A DNA stretch of 64,000 nucleotides from Sulfitobacter sp. SK012 (GTDB lineage Bacteria; Pseudomonadota; Alphaproteobacteria; Rhodobacterales; Rhodobacteraceae): NCBI RefSeq assembly GCF_003352085.1, contig NZ_CP025804.1, forward strand, positions 3,224,001 to 3,288,000, written 5' to 3'. This document shows, one piece after another, positions 28,266 to 37,660 of the stretch (positions are counted from its first letter, which is position 1; each line of letters opens with the position of its first letter). Position numbers and translations under genes: made by a program. The notes under the pieces were generated by a model, which worked only from the letters and a program-made list of their open reading frames with translations, was not told the origin of the DNA and did not search any database.

Positions 28266-28318
28266 GCTATGCGATGAAAGCCAATCTGATATTCAAATGG
28301 CAGAAGGATGTACGGTAG
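28262..28318 (+). pseudogene. Possible scrap of an IS66-type accessory transposase gene
   Basis: Right after the IS5 end a 19-codon stretch reads RRYAMKANLIFKWQKDVR and stops. The NANL(I/V)FKW pattern is typical of IS66 TnpA-type helix-turn-helix proteins. Only this short piece remains, so the call is tentative. It would suggest that the IS5 copy jumped into older mobile DNA. Confidence 0.35.
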
Positions 28319-28514
28319 TGGCCCGTCTAGCACGGAAGCAACAGAACCCGGCTTATCAACACGGAAACCGGTCACGGCAATTCTGCACCGCACGCAGGTT
28401 CATCACATTTGTTGCGGGGCCTTCAAGGGTTCAATGAAAGGTGGCCTACAGGGTGGACTTAGCCAACCTATATAACCACAAGAAATTGATAAATAAAGTT
28501 TAATTGAGATTGTT

Positions 28515-28600
28515 TGGTGCGGTCGGAGAGACTCGAACTCTCACGGGTGTTACCCCACAGCGACCTCAACGCTGCGCGTCTACCATTCCGCCACGACCGC
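28515..28600 (-). tRNA. tRNA-Leu (anticodon GAG)
   Basis: The minus strand folds as a leucine tRNA. The acceptor stem is GCGGTCG/CGACCGC, with D-arm GCGGAATGGTAGACGC, anticodon stem-loop CAGCG-TTGAGGT-CGCTG (anticodon GAG), a long class II variable arm (TGGGGTAACACCC), T-arm GAGAG-TTCGAGT-CTCTC, discriminator A and an encoded CCA. Leu tRNAs are frequent integration targets, and decayed IS DNA lies directly next to it. Confidence 0.95.
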
Positions 28601-28721
28601 ACGCCATGGATGGTTCCGACCCTTTAGCGTGGTGCCGTGCAGTTCTCAAGAGGCAATCGGCACAAAATACCCCCGCCGCAGTATGAGTTGCGCCGGGGGC
28701 AAAGATTTTGGCCGCCTTGTC

Positions 28722-30011
28722 CTATTCGATAATAGAAAAATTTGGCACGGTTGAGGCTGGAACGGGTTGCGGCAGAACTGACAGCCCCGCGCCACCATTC
28801 AAGCGCTGCGAAGCCTGACGCAGCAGTTCTTTGCGTTCAGGTTGACCAGGATTGAACACGGCTTGCGCCCCATTATCGAGCGCGTTTAGGCCATTTTCAT
28901 ACCATGCACCTGCCAGATCTATCCGCTTGGCTGGGCCGAAACCCTGTGAAAGATGGTGGCCCATCAACTCGCCATATACAGGCTCGCCCAATGTATAGAG
29001 CAGCAAGGCCGATCCGACCGCCACATCCATGTTATCCTTGCGGTATCCAACGCCCATGCAGATGCGAGCTGTGCCAGCCAATTGCGCCGCCGCCATGCCG
29101 GTTCCTTGGATGAACTGCGCGGTCTCGGCCACAACCGTATCGCGAGGTTTAAGACCTAGGCTGGCCACGCGGTCTTTCATCGCGGGGCCGAAGCCTTCGC
29201 ATTGAGCCGCGATTTGGTCCGGCGTAAATCCGGGTACCTTGCTCGCCAACTCTTCGCTCCGTGCAATTGCATAGGTCCGCGCAAGACAGAACTGTTCGTT
29301 TAGCGCCGCGTTGGGATCCGTCATATTTGCCAGCGTCGTAAAGCCGCCATTGGTGTTGGTCACCAGAGACACCTGATTGCAGTGCGAAGTCAGCGACGCT
29401 TGGGTGCCAGCCCCAAGGAACGCCGGAAGAGCCGCGGTTAAGCTTGGGGCGGCTGGCTCTGCCGTAAGAGCGGCGACGGGAACTGGTGCTGGGGCCACCG
29501 CAACTGGTGCAACGGCCACTGTTGTTGTCGTCCCCTGCCCGGCCATTTCTGCCCGGTATGCCTTTAACAGACCGCGCGTGCCTTCAGGGTTGTTTGCAGC
29601 TAGAACAATTGTGTTCTGCCCCCCTGCCTGCGCCTGATTGTAGGACGATACCAACAAGTTGTATTCAAACGGGGACAGCTGGCCAGTGATCGGATAACCT
29701 AAATAGGCTTGGTACTGCGATACCGCATCGCGGGTCTTGCGGCCCAACTGGCCATCCACCCGACCTGCATCAAAGCCGAAATAGTTCAACGAATACTGGA
29801 TCTGTTTGCCTTCTTGAGTGATGGGAATGCTGGAGCGTCTGGTTGTGCGTTGGCGGGTTGTGCTCCGGCGTTGCTTTTTCACATTTGCACCGACGATCCC
29901 GCCGATGAGCGCGCCTGCAATAAAGTCGCCAGCATCCGCTTCTGCTTGCTCTGCAGGGAGGGTGATAAGTGACGCGGCGAACACCGCACATGCTACATAT
30001 TTCAAAGCCAT
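28722..30011 (-). CDS. Exported protein with peptidoglycan-binding-like domain
   Basis: A 429-residue exported protein. The signal peptide (about residues 1-25) ends near AEQAEAD, followed by a glycine-rich patch (AGALIGGIVGANV) and a basic Arg/Thr stretch. A PG_binding_1-like domain (about 68-120) reads IQYSLNYFGFDAGRVDGQLGRKTRDAV. A Pro/Ala/Val linker (about 165-200) leads to an uncharacterised Cys-containing domain (about 210-395). The same binding module occurs in the protease-like protein at 59-61 kb. Probably an envelope protein acting at the cell wall; the C-terminal domain is not recognised. Confidence 0.75.
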   Translation of the reverse strand: MALKYVACAVFAASLITLPAEQAEADAGDFIAGALIGGIVGANVKKQRRSTTRQRTTRRSSIPITQEGKQIQYSLNYFGFDAGRVDGQLGRKTRDAVSQYQAYLGYPITGQLSPFEYNLLVSSYNQAQAGGQNTIVLAANNPEGTRGLLKAYRAEMAGQGTTTTVAVAPVAVAPAPVPVAALTAEPAAPSLTAALPAFLGAGTQASLTSHCNQVSLVTNTNGGFTTLANMTDPNAALNEQFCLARTYAIARSEELASKVPGFTPDQIAAQCEGFGPAMKDRVASLGLKPRDTVVAETAQFIQGTGMAAAQLAGTARICMGVGYRKDNMDVAVGSALLLYTLGEPVYGELMGHHLSQGFGPAKRIDLAGAWYENGLNALDNGAQAVFNPGQPERKELLRQASQRLNGGAGLSVLPQPVPASTVPNFSIIE

Positions 30012-30250
30012 TTTGATTTCTACAATACGATCCGAGTCTTTCTAAATGACACGACGATATGTCAGCTTAGGCCTTCAAACCAAGCAAAACTTGAAGATCC
30101 TCTCGATGAAGCCTGGTCAATACGGGACAAGTTGGGGGAATACGGCATCAATCCCAACCCCTTGCAGGCAGCCCCTGCCCTCTTAAAATCTTGAGCAAAT
30201 ACGCGGGCTGTAAGTGAGCGGTTTGAAGTTGACGAACGTCCAATTGACAC

Positions 30251-30277
30251 GGTGGCCTCAACTGGTCGACGCAACAC
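30251..30277 (+). repeat. Left terminal inverted repeat of the IS30 element
   Basis: GGTGGCCTCAACTGGTCGAC plus GCAACAC matches the reverse complement of 31451-31480 except for two substitutions and a 2-base gap near the outer end. It lies 33 bases before the transposase start. Confidence 0.7.
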
Positions 30278-30309
30278 TTTAATCTTTAGAAAGAGATGGA
30301 GTGTTTTGA

Positions 30310-31470
30310 ATGAAGTATCGTCGCAGGATTTACTATTCAGCTGAGCAGCGTGCCGAGATCTGGGATCGATGGCAACGTGGGGAGTCGATGAGTTCGATTG
30401 GGCGGGTCTTTGATCGCCAATCGTCGTCGGTATTTTCGGTCATCTCACCTACGGGCGGGATACGGCCGCCGGATCGCAGGCGTGGCAGTTCTGCATTGAG
30501 CCTCTCTGAGCGCGAAGAGATATCCCGCGGGCTGAGTACCAAGCAATCCTTGCGTGCGATTGCACGCCAGTTGCGACGTGCGCCCTCAACGATCAGCCGG
30601 GAGGTGCGGCGCAATGGCGGATCAGTCGGCTATCGTGCGTCTAGTTCAGATCAGGCTGCTTGGAACCGGGCTCTGCGTCCAAAGATATGCAAGCTGGCTT
30701 GTCACCCGACATTGGCCCGCGCAGTATCAGCAAAGCTACGGCGCAAGTGGTCTCCCGAGCAGGTTGCGGGTTGGCTCAAACGGGCGTTCCCGGAGGAGGC
30801 GCACAAACAGGTGTCACACGAGACTATCTATCGAAGCCTTTATATACAGGCACGTGGCGTTCTCAAAAAGGAGCTGCTGGCGCACTTGCGCGCAAAACGC
30901 ACAGTCAGGCGTTCCCAGCATGCCAGCCTAAAGCGCAACGGTAATGGCCAAATTAAAGATGCTGTGTCCATCAGCGAAAGGCCTGCATCCGTCGAGGATC
31001 GCGCTGTTCCGGGTCACTGGGAAGGCGACCTGATTGGCGGATCGAAGAACAGCTATATCGCGACCCTGGTCGAGCGGCATTCACGATACGTGATGTTGGT
31101 GAAAGTCGCGAACAAGGACACTGAAAGCGTCGTCACTGCGCTGATCAAGTCGGCTCAGAAGCTGCCGCGAGAACTTTACAAATCCTTGACGTGGGATCGT
31201 GGCAAAGAGCTAGCAGATCATCCGCGCTTCACACTGGCCACGGATGTCGATGTCTACTTCTGCGACCCGCAGTCACCTTGGCAACGTGGATCAAACGAGA
31301 ACACCAACCGGCTTTTGAGGCAGTATTTGCCAAGAGGAACCGACTTATCCGTTCATTCTCAGGCAAAGCTCAGCGCAATTGCAAGGCAACTTAACGAACG
31401 TCCTCGCAAGACCTTGCAATATCAAACCCCAGCAGAGAAGTTCGCTGAGTGTGTTGCATCGACCGGTTGA
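30310..31470 (+). CDS. IS30-family transposase (intact)
   Basis: A 386-residue DDE transposase of the IS30 family with no internal stop. The N-terminal helix-turn-helix reads YSAEQRAEIWDRWQRGESMSS, and a second HTH reads SLRAIARQLRRAPSTISREVRRN. Catalytic residues are the Asp in HWEGDLIGG, the Asp in TWDRGKEL and the Glu in GSNENTNRLLR, followed by QLNERPRKTL. It cuts and joins at the flanking inverted repeats. The frame looks complete and the element could be active, in contrast to the two IS5 remnants nearby. It sits between the PG-binding-like gene and lipB. Confidence 0.95.
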   Translation: MKYRRRIYYSAEQRAEIWDRWQRGESMSSIGRVFDRQSSSVFSVISPTGGIRPPDRRRGSSALSLSEREEISRGLSTKQSLRAIARQLRRAPSTISREVRRNGGSVGYRASSSDQAAWNRALRPKICKLACHPTLARAVSAKLRRKWSPEQVAGWLKRAFPEEAHKQVSHETIYRSLYIQARGVLKKELLAHLRAKRTVRRSQHASLKRNGNGQIKDAVSISERPASVEDRAVPGHWEGDLIGGSKNSYIATLVERHSRYVMLVKVANKDTESVVTALIKSAQKLPRELYKSLTWDRGKELADHPRFTLATDVDVYFCDPQSPWQRGSNENTNRLLRQYLPRGTDLSVHSQAKLSAIARQLNERPRKTLQYQTPAEKFAECVASTG

Positions 31471-31480
31471 GGTCGCCACA
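31451..31480 (-). repeat. Right terminal inverted repeat of the IS30 element
   Basis: Read on the minus strand it starts TGTGGCGACCTCAACCGGTC and continues GATGCAACAC, pairing with the left end at 30251-30277. It overlaps the last codons of the transposase gene, as is usual in IS30 elements. The element is therefore about 1.23 kb. Confidence 0.75.
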
Positions 31481-31744
31481 AAAACCTATTCTTCAGGGTA
31501 ACATAGACGGTCTGAACCAAACGCTTTGCGCCCCTTGGGCGAGAACCCAAAGGAATTACACCAACCAACTGTTTTGCAGTGGCAGTAGCGCAGGCAGAGA
31601 GCTTGATACGTTTGCCGCATCCAACTGGTGGGTATTGCGCTGGTTAGTCGCGCGTGAGTGGACCCATGACCAAATGACCGCGCCAAACCTGCGTCCTTGA
31701 TTGAACACTTCACCTCGTCGCGTGCAAACGCTAAACACCGGCCT

Positions 31745-32428
31745 ATGGTTGAATGGATCACCTCTGAAGGGCTGACAGATTACCGCGCCGCTGAGGCGTG
31801 GATGGAAGCGCGCGCGGAGGCCATCGCGGCTGGTGAGGCGGATGAGTGCATCTGGCTTGTCGAACACCCGCCGCTTTATACCGCTGGCACCTCTGCCAAA
31901 CCTGCTGATCTGACCGACCCTGATCGCTTTCGCGTTTTTGCGACCAAACGGGGTGGGCAATATACTTATCACGGGCCAGGCCAGCGCGTGGCCTATGTCA
32001 TGTTGGATGTTGCCGCACGGGGCCGCGATGTCCGTTGTTTCGTGCGTGACCTAGAGGCTTGGGTGATTGCCACGCTTGATCAATTTGGCGTTAAGGGAGA
32101 AATCCGCGACGGCCGAGTTGGCGTTTGGGTGGCCAGGCCAGACCAGCCTGCAGCCCCCGACGGATCACCCGCCGAGGATAAAATCGCCGCCATCGGGATC
32201 CGCCTTCGCAAATGGGTCAGCTTTCATGGGATCAGCATCAATGTGGAACCGGACCTGTCCCATTTTGACGGTATTGTGCCGTGCGGGATCACCGATCACG
32301 GCGTCACGTCGCTGGTTGATCTGGATTTGCCCGTGACGATGGATGACCTTGATCTGGCTTTGCGCCACAGCTTTGATTTGGTTATGGGCGCACCCGCTCA
32401 GCTGTGCGACAGCAAGGCAGACTCGTAA
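31745..32428 (+). CDS. lipB: Octanoyl-[acyl-carrier-protein] transferase LipB
   Basis: A 227-residue cytoplasmic enzyme that moves octanoate from ACP to lipoate-dependent enzymes, the first step of lipoate synthesis. Family motifs are present: [29 protein letters not shown] (RGG..T.HGPGQ), [13 protein letters not shown] with the conserved Lys, and [15 protein letters not shown] with the catalytic Cys. The ATG at 31745 (MVEWI) fits the usual N-terminus; a TTG at 31697 would add 16 residues without similarity. Its 3' end overlaps the convergent RTX/Hint gene by 31 bases. The IS30 element ends about 265 bases upstream. Confidence 0.95.
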   Translation: MVEWITSEGLTDYRAAEAWMEARAEAIAAGEADECIWLVEHPPLYTAGTSAKPADLTDPDRFRVFATKRGGQYTYHGPGQRVAYVMLDVAARGRDVRCFVRDLEAWVIATLDQFGVKGEIRDGRVGVWVARPDQPAAPDGSPAEDKIAAIGIRLRKWVSFHGISINVEPDLSHFDGIVPCGITDHGVTSLVDLDLPVTMDDLDLALRHSFDLVMGAPAQLCDSKADS

Positions 32429-34344
32429 CCTCGCAAGATGCGCCGCGCAGGCTCGATGGGCACGCAAGCTTCGAGTTCAGGGAAAAGTTTGAGCAGCTCG
32501 TCACGCGTCTGCGCATCGCCGACAGCTTCGGTCCCAAGATGAAAACTCTCGCTTGCGATGCCCTCGGCGAGAATAATCTCATGGGCATCAAAGATCAGGT
32601 GCACATAGATGACCTGAGCACAAGGCCGCCGGTAAATGGTCTCGGCATTGACCAAATGGATCGTGGGGACAAGCACCTCGGCTTCACCAAACAAAAGTTC
32701 CGCGCGCCAATCCGCCATGAACATCCGGTGCATCGGCGACACGGCCAAATCACGTTTGGCACCCCACGTGCCTTTTGAGAAGATCACCGGGGCCATCTGG
32801 CCCATCCCAGAGCAGCGGCTTTGCAACACTTGGCGAACCGGCTGAAAACCGTGATCCAACGTCGCGACGTGTTGGCCCGGTTTCAGGTCCTCAATGGCCG
32901 TCGGGCCCTCTTTGGTCTGGATTTGCGTCCCGGCGACAAAGCAGGCGACGTTGATGTTGTCGCTGGTAAGTTGGCTGCCAGAAACCCCTGTCAGAACGAT
33001 TGACCCACCCGCCATGGACGTGTTGTCGCTGAAGTCACCGATCGACTGGTTCAGGATGTTGTCATCTGCAAGATCCGCACGGACTTCAAACAGATTGGTG
33101 TAGAAGTCTGAAAGGTCGAGAAAATCATTGTTGGTCTGGTCACCGTCGTTGATGTCTTGCCCAGTGGCCGTGTTGAAATCGGAAATCGTATCGGCACCGT
33201 CGCCAACCAGGTAGGTAAAGGTGTCAAACCCGTCGCCACCCGAAATGGTGTCATCCCCAGTACCGCCGGTTAACGTGTCGTTGTCCGCGCCGCCATCAAG
33301 GCTGTCATCGCCAGAACCACCAAAGAGCTGGTCTGCCCCTGCATCTCCGCGCAGCGTATCATTATCACCACCGCCAACGAGAGAGTCGTCCCCCTCCCCA
33401 CCGGACATGTCATCATCGCCTGCGCCACCTAGCAGCGTGTCATTGCCCACGCCGCCGGCAATAGCGTCAGCACCGACATCACCATCCAACAGATCATTGC
33501 CTGTACCACCGTCGATGCTGTCGTCGCCGATTTCGCCAAAGATGGTGTCATCACCGCCATCGCCTAAAATCGTGTCGTTGCCTGCACCGCCGCTAATGCT
33601 GTCGTCGCCATCGACCCCGGCAGGGATACCGGTGACGGAGTATTCAGGGCCTGGTGCCAAGCCAAGCATGGGCGAGGTCAGCAGATTTTGACTGGTGCCG
33701 CCGGTATCGGGCCCGCTGATTGTCGCGGCAAGGGTATCGCCACCCCTATTTTCCCAATAACGAATTTGAATTGTGTAGGTCTCAAGAGGGTCCAGCACCA
33801 CATCGCCGAAACGCGTTGTGGTACCTTGGTGAAAGTCGTTGTTGAGGTAGTCGCGCGTGCCACCGGTTTGGTTCGCAAAGTCCAACGCATTTCCTGAGGA
33901 ATCGAAAATCTGAATTGTTGAACCATCGTCAGACGAGGTTGTCAGCCGGTACGTCCCACCCGCCGCAGTGTTTAACGTGCTGGTATAGATAACGCCGAAA
34001 TCTTCGGGGTTGCCCGTGGTGCCACGCACCGTATTCGTCAGGTCGCCCTCATTGAAATCGGTGACATAGCCCGAGCCGGTCCGCACCCCGCTCTCGATGT
34101 CAAAGGCTTGCCCACTTGAAGAGGAGAAGTTGCGATCAAAAGTCTCGAAATGCCACGCACCCTCGACCGGGCCGTCGCCCCGCAGCACGTCATCGCTATT
34201 ACCGCCCGTAATCGTGTCATTGCCTAAACCACCGGTCAGCGTGTCGGCGCTGGTGGTTCCGTTGAGGGATTGATCAGCCTCAGTTGCAGGTGTGGTGCTG
34301 GAATTCGTTGCCATTGAGCCGTAACCACCTTTAAAACCATACAA
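32398..34344 (-). CDS. Secreted RTX protein with PA14 and C-terminal Hint domain
   Basis: A 648-residue protein, probably exported by type I secretion (no signal peptide). Order: short calcium-binding repeat (about residues 35-55; [11 protein letters not shown]), a PA14-like domain (about 62-225; [16 protein letters not shown]), a block of RTX nonapeptides (about 245-375; repeated GGxGxDxxx), then a Hint_2 domain (about 470-640). The Hint part starts [12 protein letters not shown] with the candidate Cys nucleophile and contains SPMHRMFM and [14 protein letters not shown]. Such proteins are frequent in Rhodobacteraceae. Probable surface or matrix protein, perhaps glycan-binding through PA14. 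No type I secretion gene is adjacent. Confidence 0.88.
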   Translation of the reverse strand: MYGFKGGYGSMATNSSTTPATEADQSLNGTTSADTLTGGLGNDTITGGNSDDVLRGDGPVEGAWHFETFDRNFSSSSGQAFDIESGVRTGSGYVTDFNEGDLTNTVRGTTGNPEDFGVIYTSTLNTAAGGTYRLTTSSDDGSTIQIFDSSGNALDFANQTGGTRDYLNNDFHQGTTTRFGDVVLDPLETYTIQIRYWENRGGDTLAATISGPDTGGTSQNLLTSPMLGLAPGPEYSVTGIPAGVDGDDSISGGAGNDTILGDGGDDTIFGEIGDDSIDGGTGNDLLDGDVGADAIAGGVGNDTLLGGAGDDDMSGGEGDDSLVGGGDNDTLRGDAGADQLFGGSGDDSLDGGADNDTLTGGTGDDTISGGDGFDTFTYLVGDGADTISDFNTATGQDINDGDQTNNDFLDLSDFYTNLFEVRADLADDNILNQSIGDFSDNTSMAGGSIVLTGVSGSQLTSDNINVACFVAGTQIQTKEGPTAIEDLKPGQHVATLDHGFQPVRQVLQSRCSGMGQMAPVIFSKGTWGAKRDLAVSPMHRMFMADWRAELLFGEAEVLVPTIHLVNAETIYRRPCAQVIYVHLIFDAHEIILAEGIASESFHLGTEAVGDAQTRDELLKLFPELEACVPIEPARRILRGYESALLSHS

Positions 34345-34607
34345 ATAGTGCCCAGCTCAACAAGCTAGGTTTACGAACAATCCGTATTTTGCACGCAAAA
34401 CCGACTGAAATGTGATGATCCTGAGGCCATTGCATGGACTTTGACCCGGTCAGTTTGTGGAAAAATCTGATTTTGGGGCAAATTTAGATTGGCTGCGGCA
34501 AAGCTGACCATTGCCCCCCGGACGTTGGCGCACTAAAACGTGAGGCAGATCGCACCTCCGAATGCCAAAGGCGGGATGCGCAAAATTCTTAGTTCAGGAG
34601 GCACCGC

Positions 34608-36278
34608 ATGGCAGACGCAGCCATTAACGGGCACGACCACCACGACGAGCGGAGTTTTTTCACCCGCTGGTTTATGTCCACTAACCATAAAGATATCGGT
34701 ATTCTGTACCTGATTGTCTCCGCATTTGTCGGTTTCATCTCGGTGACCTTCACCATCTACATGCGACTTGAGCTGATGAACCCCGGGGTTCAGTACATGT
34801 GTATGGAAGGCGCTCGGTTCATTGCTGATTCCAACAGCCTATGTACGCCCAACGGGCATTTGTGGAATGTGTTGATCACAGGACACGGCATCTTAATGAT
34901 GTTCTTTGTTGTGATCCCGGCACTGTTCGGCGGTTTCGGCAACTATTTCATGCCGCTGCAGATTGGCGCGCCGGATATGGCGTTCCCGCGGATGAACAAC
35001 CTGTCCTTCTGGCTTTATATTGCAGGTACTTCGCTGGCGATCTGTTCGGTTCTGATGCCGGGCGGTAATGGTCAGCCGGGCTCTGGTGTGGGGTGGGTTT
35101 TGTATCCGCCGCTCTCTGTCAAAGAGGCTGGTATGTCGATGGACTTCGCGATCTTCGCGGTCCACGTCTCGGGTGCATCATCTATCCTTGGCGCGATCAA
35201 CATGATCACGACCTTCCTCAACATGCGCGCACCGGGCATGACCTTGTTCAAAGTGCCGCTGTTTTCATGGTCGATCTTTGTCACAAGCTGGCTAATCTTG
35301 CTGTCTCTGCCGGTTTTGGCGGGCGCGATCACCATGCTTTTGATGGACCGTAACTTTGGCTTTGCCTTCTTCGACCCCGCTGGCGGTGGTGATCCGGTCT
35401 TGTACCAACACATCTTGTGGTTCTTCGGACACCCCGAAGTGTACATCATCATCTTGCCCGGCTTTGGTCTGATCTCTCACGTGATTGCGACCTTCTCACG
35501 CAAGCCGATCTTTGGTTATCTTCCCATGGTTTGGGCGATCATCGCGATTGGTGTGCTGGGCTTTGTTGTGTGGGCGCACCACATGTACACGGTTGGTATG
35601 TCGCTGGATCAGCAAGCCTATTTCATGCTGGCAACGATGGTCATTGCGGTACCGACAGGCGTCAAAGTGTTCAGTTGGATTGCAACCATGTGGGGCGGAT
35701 CGATTGAACTAAAGACACCAATGCTTTGGGCCTTTGGTTTCTTGTTCCTCTTCACCGTGGGTGGCGTGACCGGTATCGTCCTGAGCCAAGCTGCTGTGGA
35801 CCGTTACTACCACGACACTTACTACGTCGTGGCACACTTCCACTATGTGATGAGCCTTGGTGCCGTGTTCACCATCTTTGCAGGTATCTACTTTTACCTG
35901 CCCAAGATGTCGGGCCGGATGTATCCTGAATGGGCTGGCAAACTGCACTTCTGGGCGATGTTCGTCGGGTCTAACCTGACGTTCTTCCCGCAGCACTTTT
36001 TGGGCCGTCAGGGCATGCCACGTCGCTACATCGACTATCCTGAGGCGTTTGCCTACTGGAACCAATGGTCGTCTATCGGCGCGTTCCTGAGCTTTGCATC
36101 GTTCCTGTTCTTCTTCGGTGTGATCGCTTGGACCCTCACCCGTGGTGCCAAAGTTACGGCGACCAATCCATGGAACGAATATGCGGATACGCTTGAATGG
36201 ACTCTGCCTTGCCCACCACCAGAGCACACCTTCGAAATTCTTCCTAAGCAGGAAGAATGGGACAAGCCGCATCACTAA
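34608..36278 (+). CDS. ctaD: Cytochrome c oxidase subunit I (aa3 type)
   Basis: A 556-residue integral membrane protein with about twelve helices, the catalytic subunit of aa3 cytochrome oxidase, which reduces oxygen to water and pumps protons. Key stretches: [22 protein letters not shown] with the D-channel Asp, [17 protein letters not shown] with the heme-copper His and channel Glu, [11 protein letters not shown] with two copper-B histidines, and [16 protein letters not shown] with both heme ligands. AGGAGG lies 5 bases before the ATG. Other oxidase genes are not adjacent, the same unlinked arrangement as in Rhodobacter. Confidence 0.98.
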   Translation: MADAAINGHDHHDERSFFTRWFMSTNHKDIGILYLIVSAFVGFISVTFTIYMRLELMNPGVQYMCMEGARFIADSNSLCTPNGHLWNVLITGHGILMMFFVVIPALFGGFGNYFMPLQIGAPDMAFPRMNNLSFWLYIAGTSLAICSVLMPGGNGQPGSGVGWVLYPPLSVKEAGMSMDFAIFAVHVSGASSILGAINMITTFLNMRAPGMTLFKVPLFSWSIFVTSWLILLSLPVLAGAITMLLMDRNFGFAFFDPAGGGDPVLYQHILWFFGHPEVYIIILPGFGLISHVIATFSRKPIFGYLPMVWAIIAIGVLGFVVWAHHMYTVGMSLDQQAYFMLATMVIAVPTGVKVFSWIATMWGGSIELKTPMLWAFGFLFLFTVGGVTGIVLSQAAVDRYYHDTYYVVAHFHYVMSLGAVFTIFAGIYFYLPKMSGRMYPEWAGKLHFWAMFVGSNLTFFPQHFLGRQGMPRRYIDYPEAFAYWNQWSSIGAFLSFASFLFFFGVIAWTLTRGAKVTATNPWNEYADTLEWTLPCPPPEHTFEILPKQEEWDKPHH

Positions 36279-36352
36279 TCGGCTTTTAGGTATCGGGTGA
36301 TTTCATAAGGGATCATTCAAAGGACACGGCGCAACACCATGTCCAAAAATTC

Positions 36353-36388
36353 AAAAGGGCTCCAACATTGGTTGGGGCCCTTTTCTTT
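36353..36388 (+). terminator. Intrinsic terminator after ctaD
   Basis: A long stem formed by AAAAGGGCTCCAAC and GTTGGGGCCCTTTT with a 4-base ATTG loop, followed by CTTTT. It stands about 75 bases after the ctaD stop and is the clearest intrinsic terminator in the window. Confidence 0.85.
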
Positions 36389-36459
36389 TGATCGCCCAAA
36401 AGGCCAGGTGCCGTCTTTGTCGCATTGCATGACCGACGCACGACGCTAGGATTCGGATC

Positions 36460-36942
36460 ATGCCGTATGAATGGACATCCGCGCCCCACGCCAAACGCCA
36501 GACGCTGCGCCTGTGGCCGTACCAATCTCTCCCCGCCCGCGGGATGGCAGCATTTGTCCTGGCGACATTTACCCTGATTTCGATCCCAGTGTTATCCATG
36601 CTTGGATCGGTCATTCTGTGGGGGATTTTGCCGTTCACATTGGCAGCTGTTTGGGGCGTTTATTTCGCGCTACAGCGCAACCATGCTGCGCGCCTCATCG
36701 AAGAATTTCTGACCCTCAGCGAGGACGCTGCGCATCTTGAACGGATCAACCCAAAAGGGGACCGTCAAGAATGGGACTGCGAACGCTATTGGACACAGGT
36801 GATAAAATATGACGACGAGGGTCCGGTGCCACATTACGTCACCCTGCGCGGCAGAGGCCGCGAGGTTGAGATTGGCGCATTTCTAAGTGAAGAAGAACGG
36901 ATCGCGCTTTACGACGATCTGTCCCGCGCGCTGGCACGGTAA
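36460..36942 (+). CDS. DUF2244 membrane protein
   Basis: A 160-residue protein of the DUF2244 family. Two adjacent transmembrane helices (about residues 27-70) follow a short cytoplasmic start (YEWTSAPHAKRQTLRLWPY). The C-terminal soluble part contains WDCERYWTQV, VTLRGRGREVEIGAFLSEEER and LYDDLSRALA. In many alphaproteobacteria this gene lies near cytochrome oxidase genes, as here after ctaD, so a respiratory assembly role is possible but unproven. Its transcript is separated from ctaD by a terminator. Confidence 0.85.
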   Translation: MPYEWTSAPHAKRQTLRLWPYQSLPARGMAAFVLATFTLISIPVLSMLGSVILWGILPFTLAAVWGVYFALQRNHAARLIEEFLTLSEDAAHLERINPKGDRQEWDCERYWTQVIKYDDEGPVPHYVTLRGRGREVEIGAFLSEEERIALYDDLSRALAR

Positions 36943-36993
36943 AACCTCACCCTGCCCCACGGGGCTCAGTTCCTACTGCCAGATCGGGATTGT

Positions 36994-37455
36994 TTAGCTG
37001 GTAAGGCGTTCTTTGACCAAAGGCCCCACGCGGCCAAAATCCATCTGACCTGTGTATTTGCCTTTGAGTTCGCCCATCACCTTGCCCATATCACGAATTG
37101 AATTGGCTCCGGTGTTTGCGACTGCGGCATCAACAGCGGCGGCCGTTTCTTCGCTGCTCAACTGTCGCGGCAGGAATTCTTCGATAATCAAGATTTCAGC
37201 GCGCTCTCGCTCGGACAGATCAAGGCGGCCGCCTTCCTCATAAGCACGGGCGGATTCGTTACGTTGCTTGGCCATTTTGCCCAAGATCGCAAGAACTTCG
37301 GCATCGTCGACACCATCGTCGTTGCCAGTGGCGCGGGCGGCGATGTCTTTGTCCTTGATCGCGGCACTGACCAAGCGAAGTGTGGAAAGCCGGTCGGCGG
37401 CTTTGTCTTTCATCGCTTGTTTCAGGCCGGCTGAGATGCGGTTGCGCAGGTCCAT
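36994..37455 (-). CDS. GatB/YqeY domain protein
   Basis: A 153-residue cytoplasmic protein of the YqeY family, related to the tail domain of the GatB amidotransferase subunit. It reads MDLRNRISAGLKQAMK, LRLVSAAIKDKDI, LAILGKMAKQRNESARAYEEGGR, IIEEFLPRQLS and IRDMGKVMGELKGKYTGQMD, all family hallmarks. The ATG at 37455 has AAAGGAT in good position. The proteins probably bind tRNA, but the function is not established. The gene is divergent from carA. Confidence 0.93.
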   Translation of the reverse strand: MDLRNRISAGLKQAMKDKAADRLSTLRLVSAAIKDKDIAARATGNDDGVDDAEVLAILGKMAKQRNESARAYEEGGRLDLSERERAEILIIEEFLPRQLSSEETAAAVDAAVANTGANSIRDMGKVMGELKGKYTGQMDFGRVGPLVKERLTS

Positions 37456-37660
37456 CGAGTATCCTTTGATGCTGGGCATTCGTAAGCCTAGGACCATAGC
37501 CAAATGAACCGCAGACAGCAATCCCCTTGCCACAGGTCAACTTGTTGTTTTTTATAGATTTTTGATTTTCAACGCAGCCTTGACCCGCCGTCATCACACA
37601 GGTAGGTTCCCATCGTTTGCCTTGACCCCCTGCCCTGATCCTCCCGGAAGGACCCCCCCC

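Noticed and set aside
28515..28600. tRNA-Leu as a phage attachment site
   Set aside because: No integrase gene or second copy of the tRNA 3' end was found in the window.
30062..30277. 71-codon minus-strand frame beside the IS30 element
   Set aside because: It runs into the IS terminal repeat and has no ribosome binding site or family feature.
33240..33610. Short regular repeats that could suggest a CRISPR array
   Set aside because: They are coding nonapeptide repeats (27-bp period) of the RTX protein without spacers.
32894..33691. Long plus-strand frame with regular Pro/Ser repeats
   Set aside because: It is the complement of the RTX glycine/aspartate repeats, not a separate proline-rich protein.
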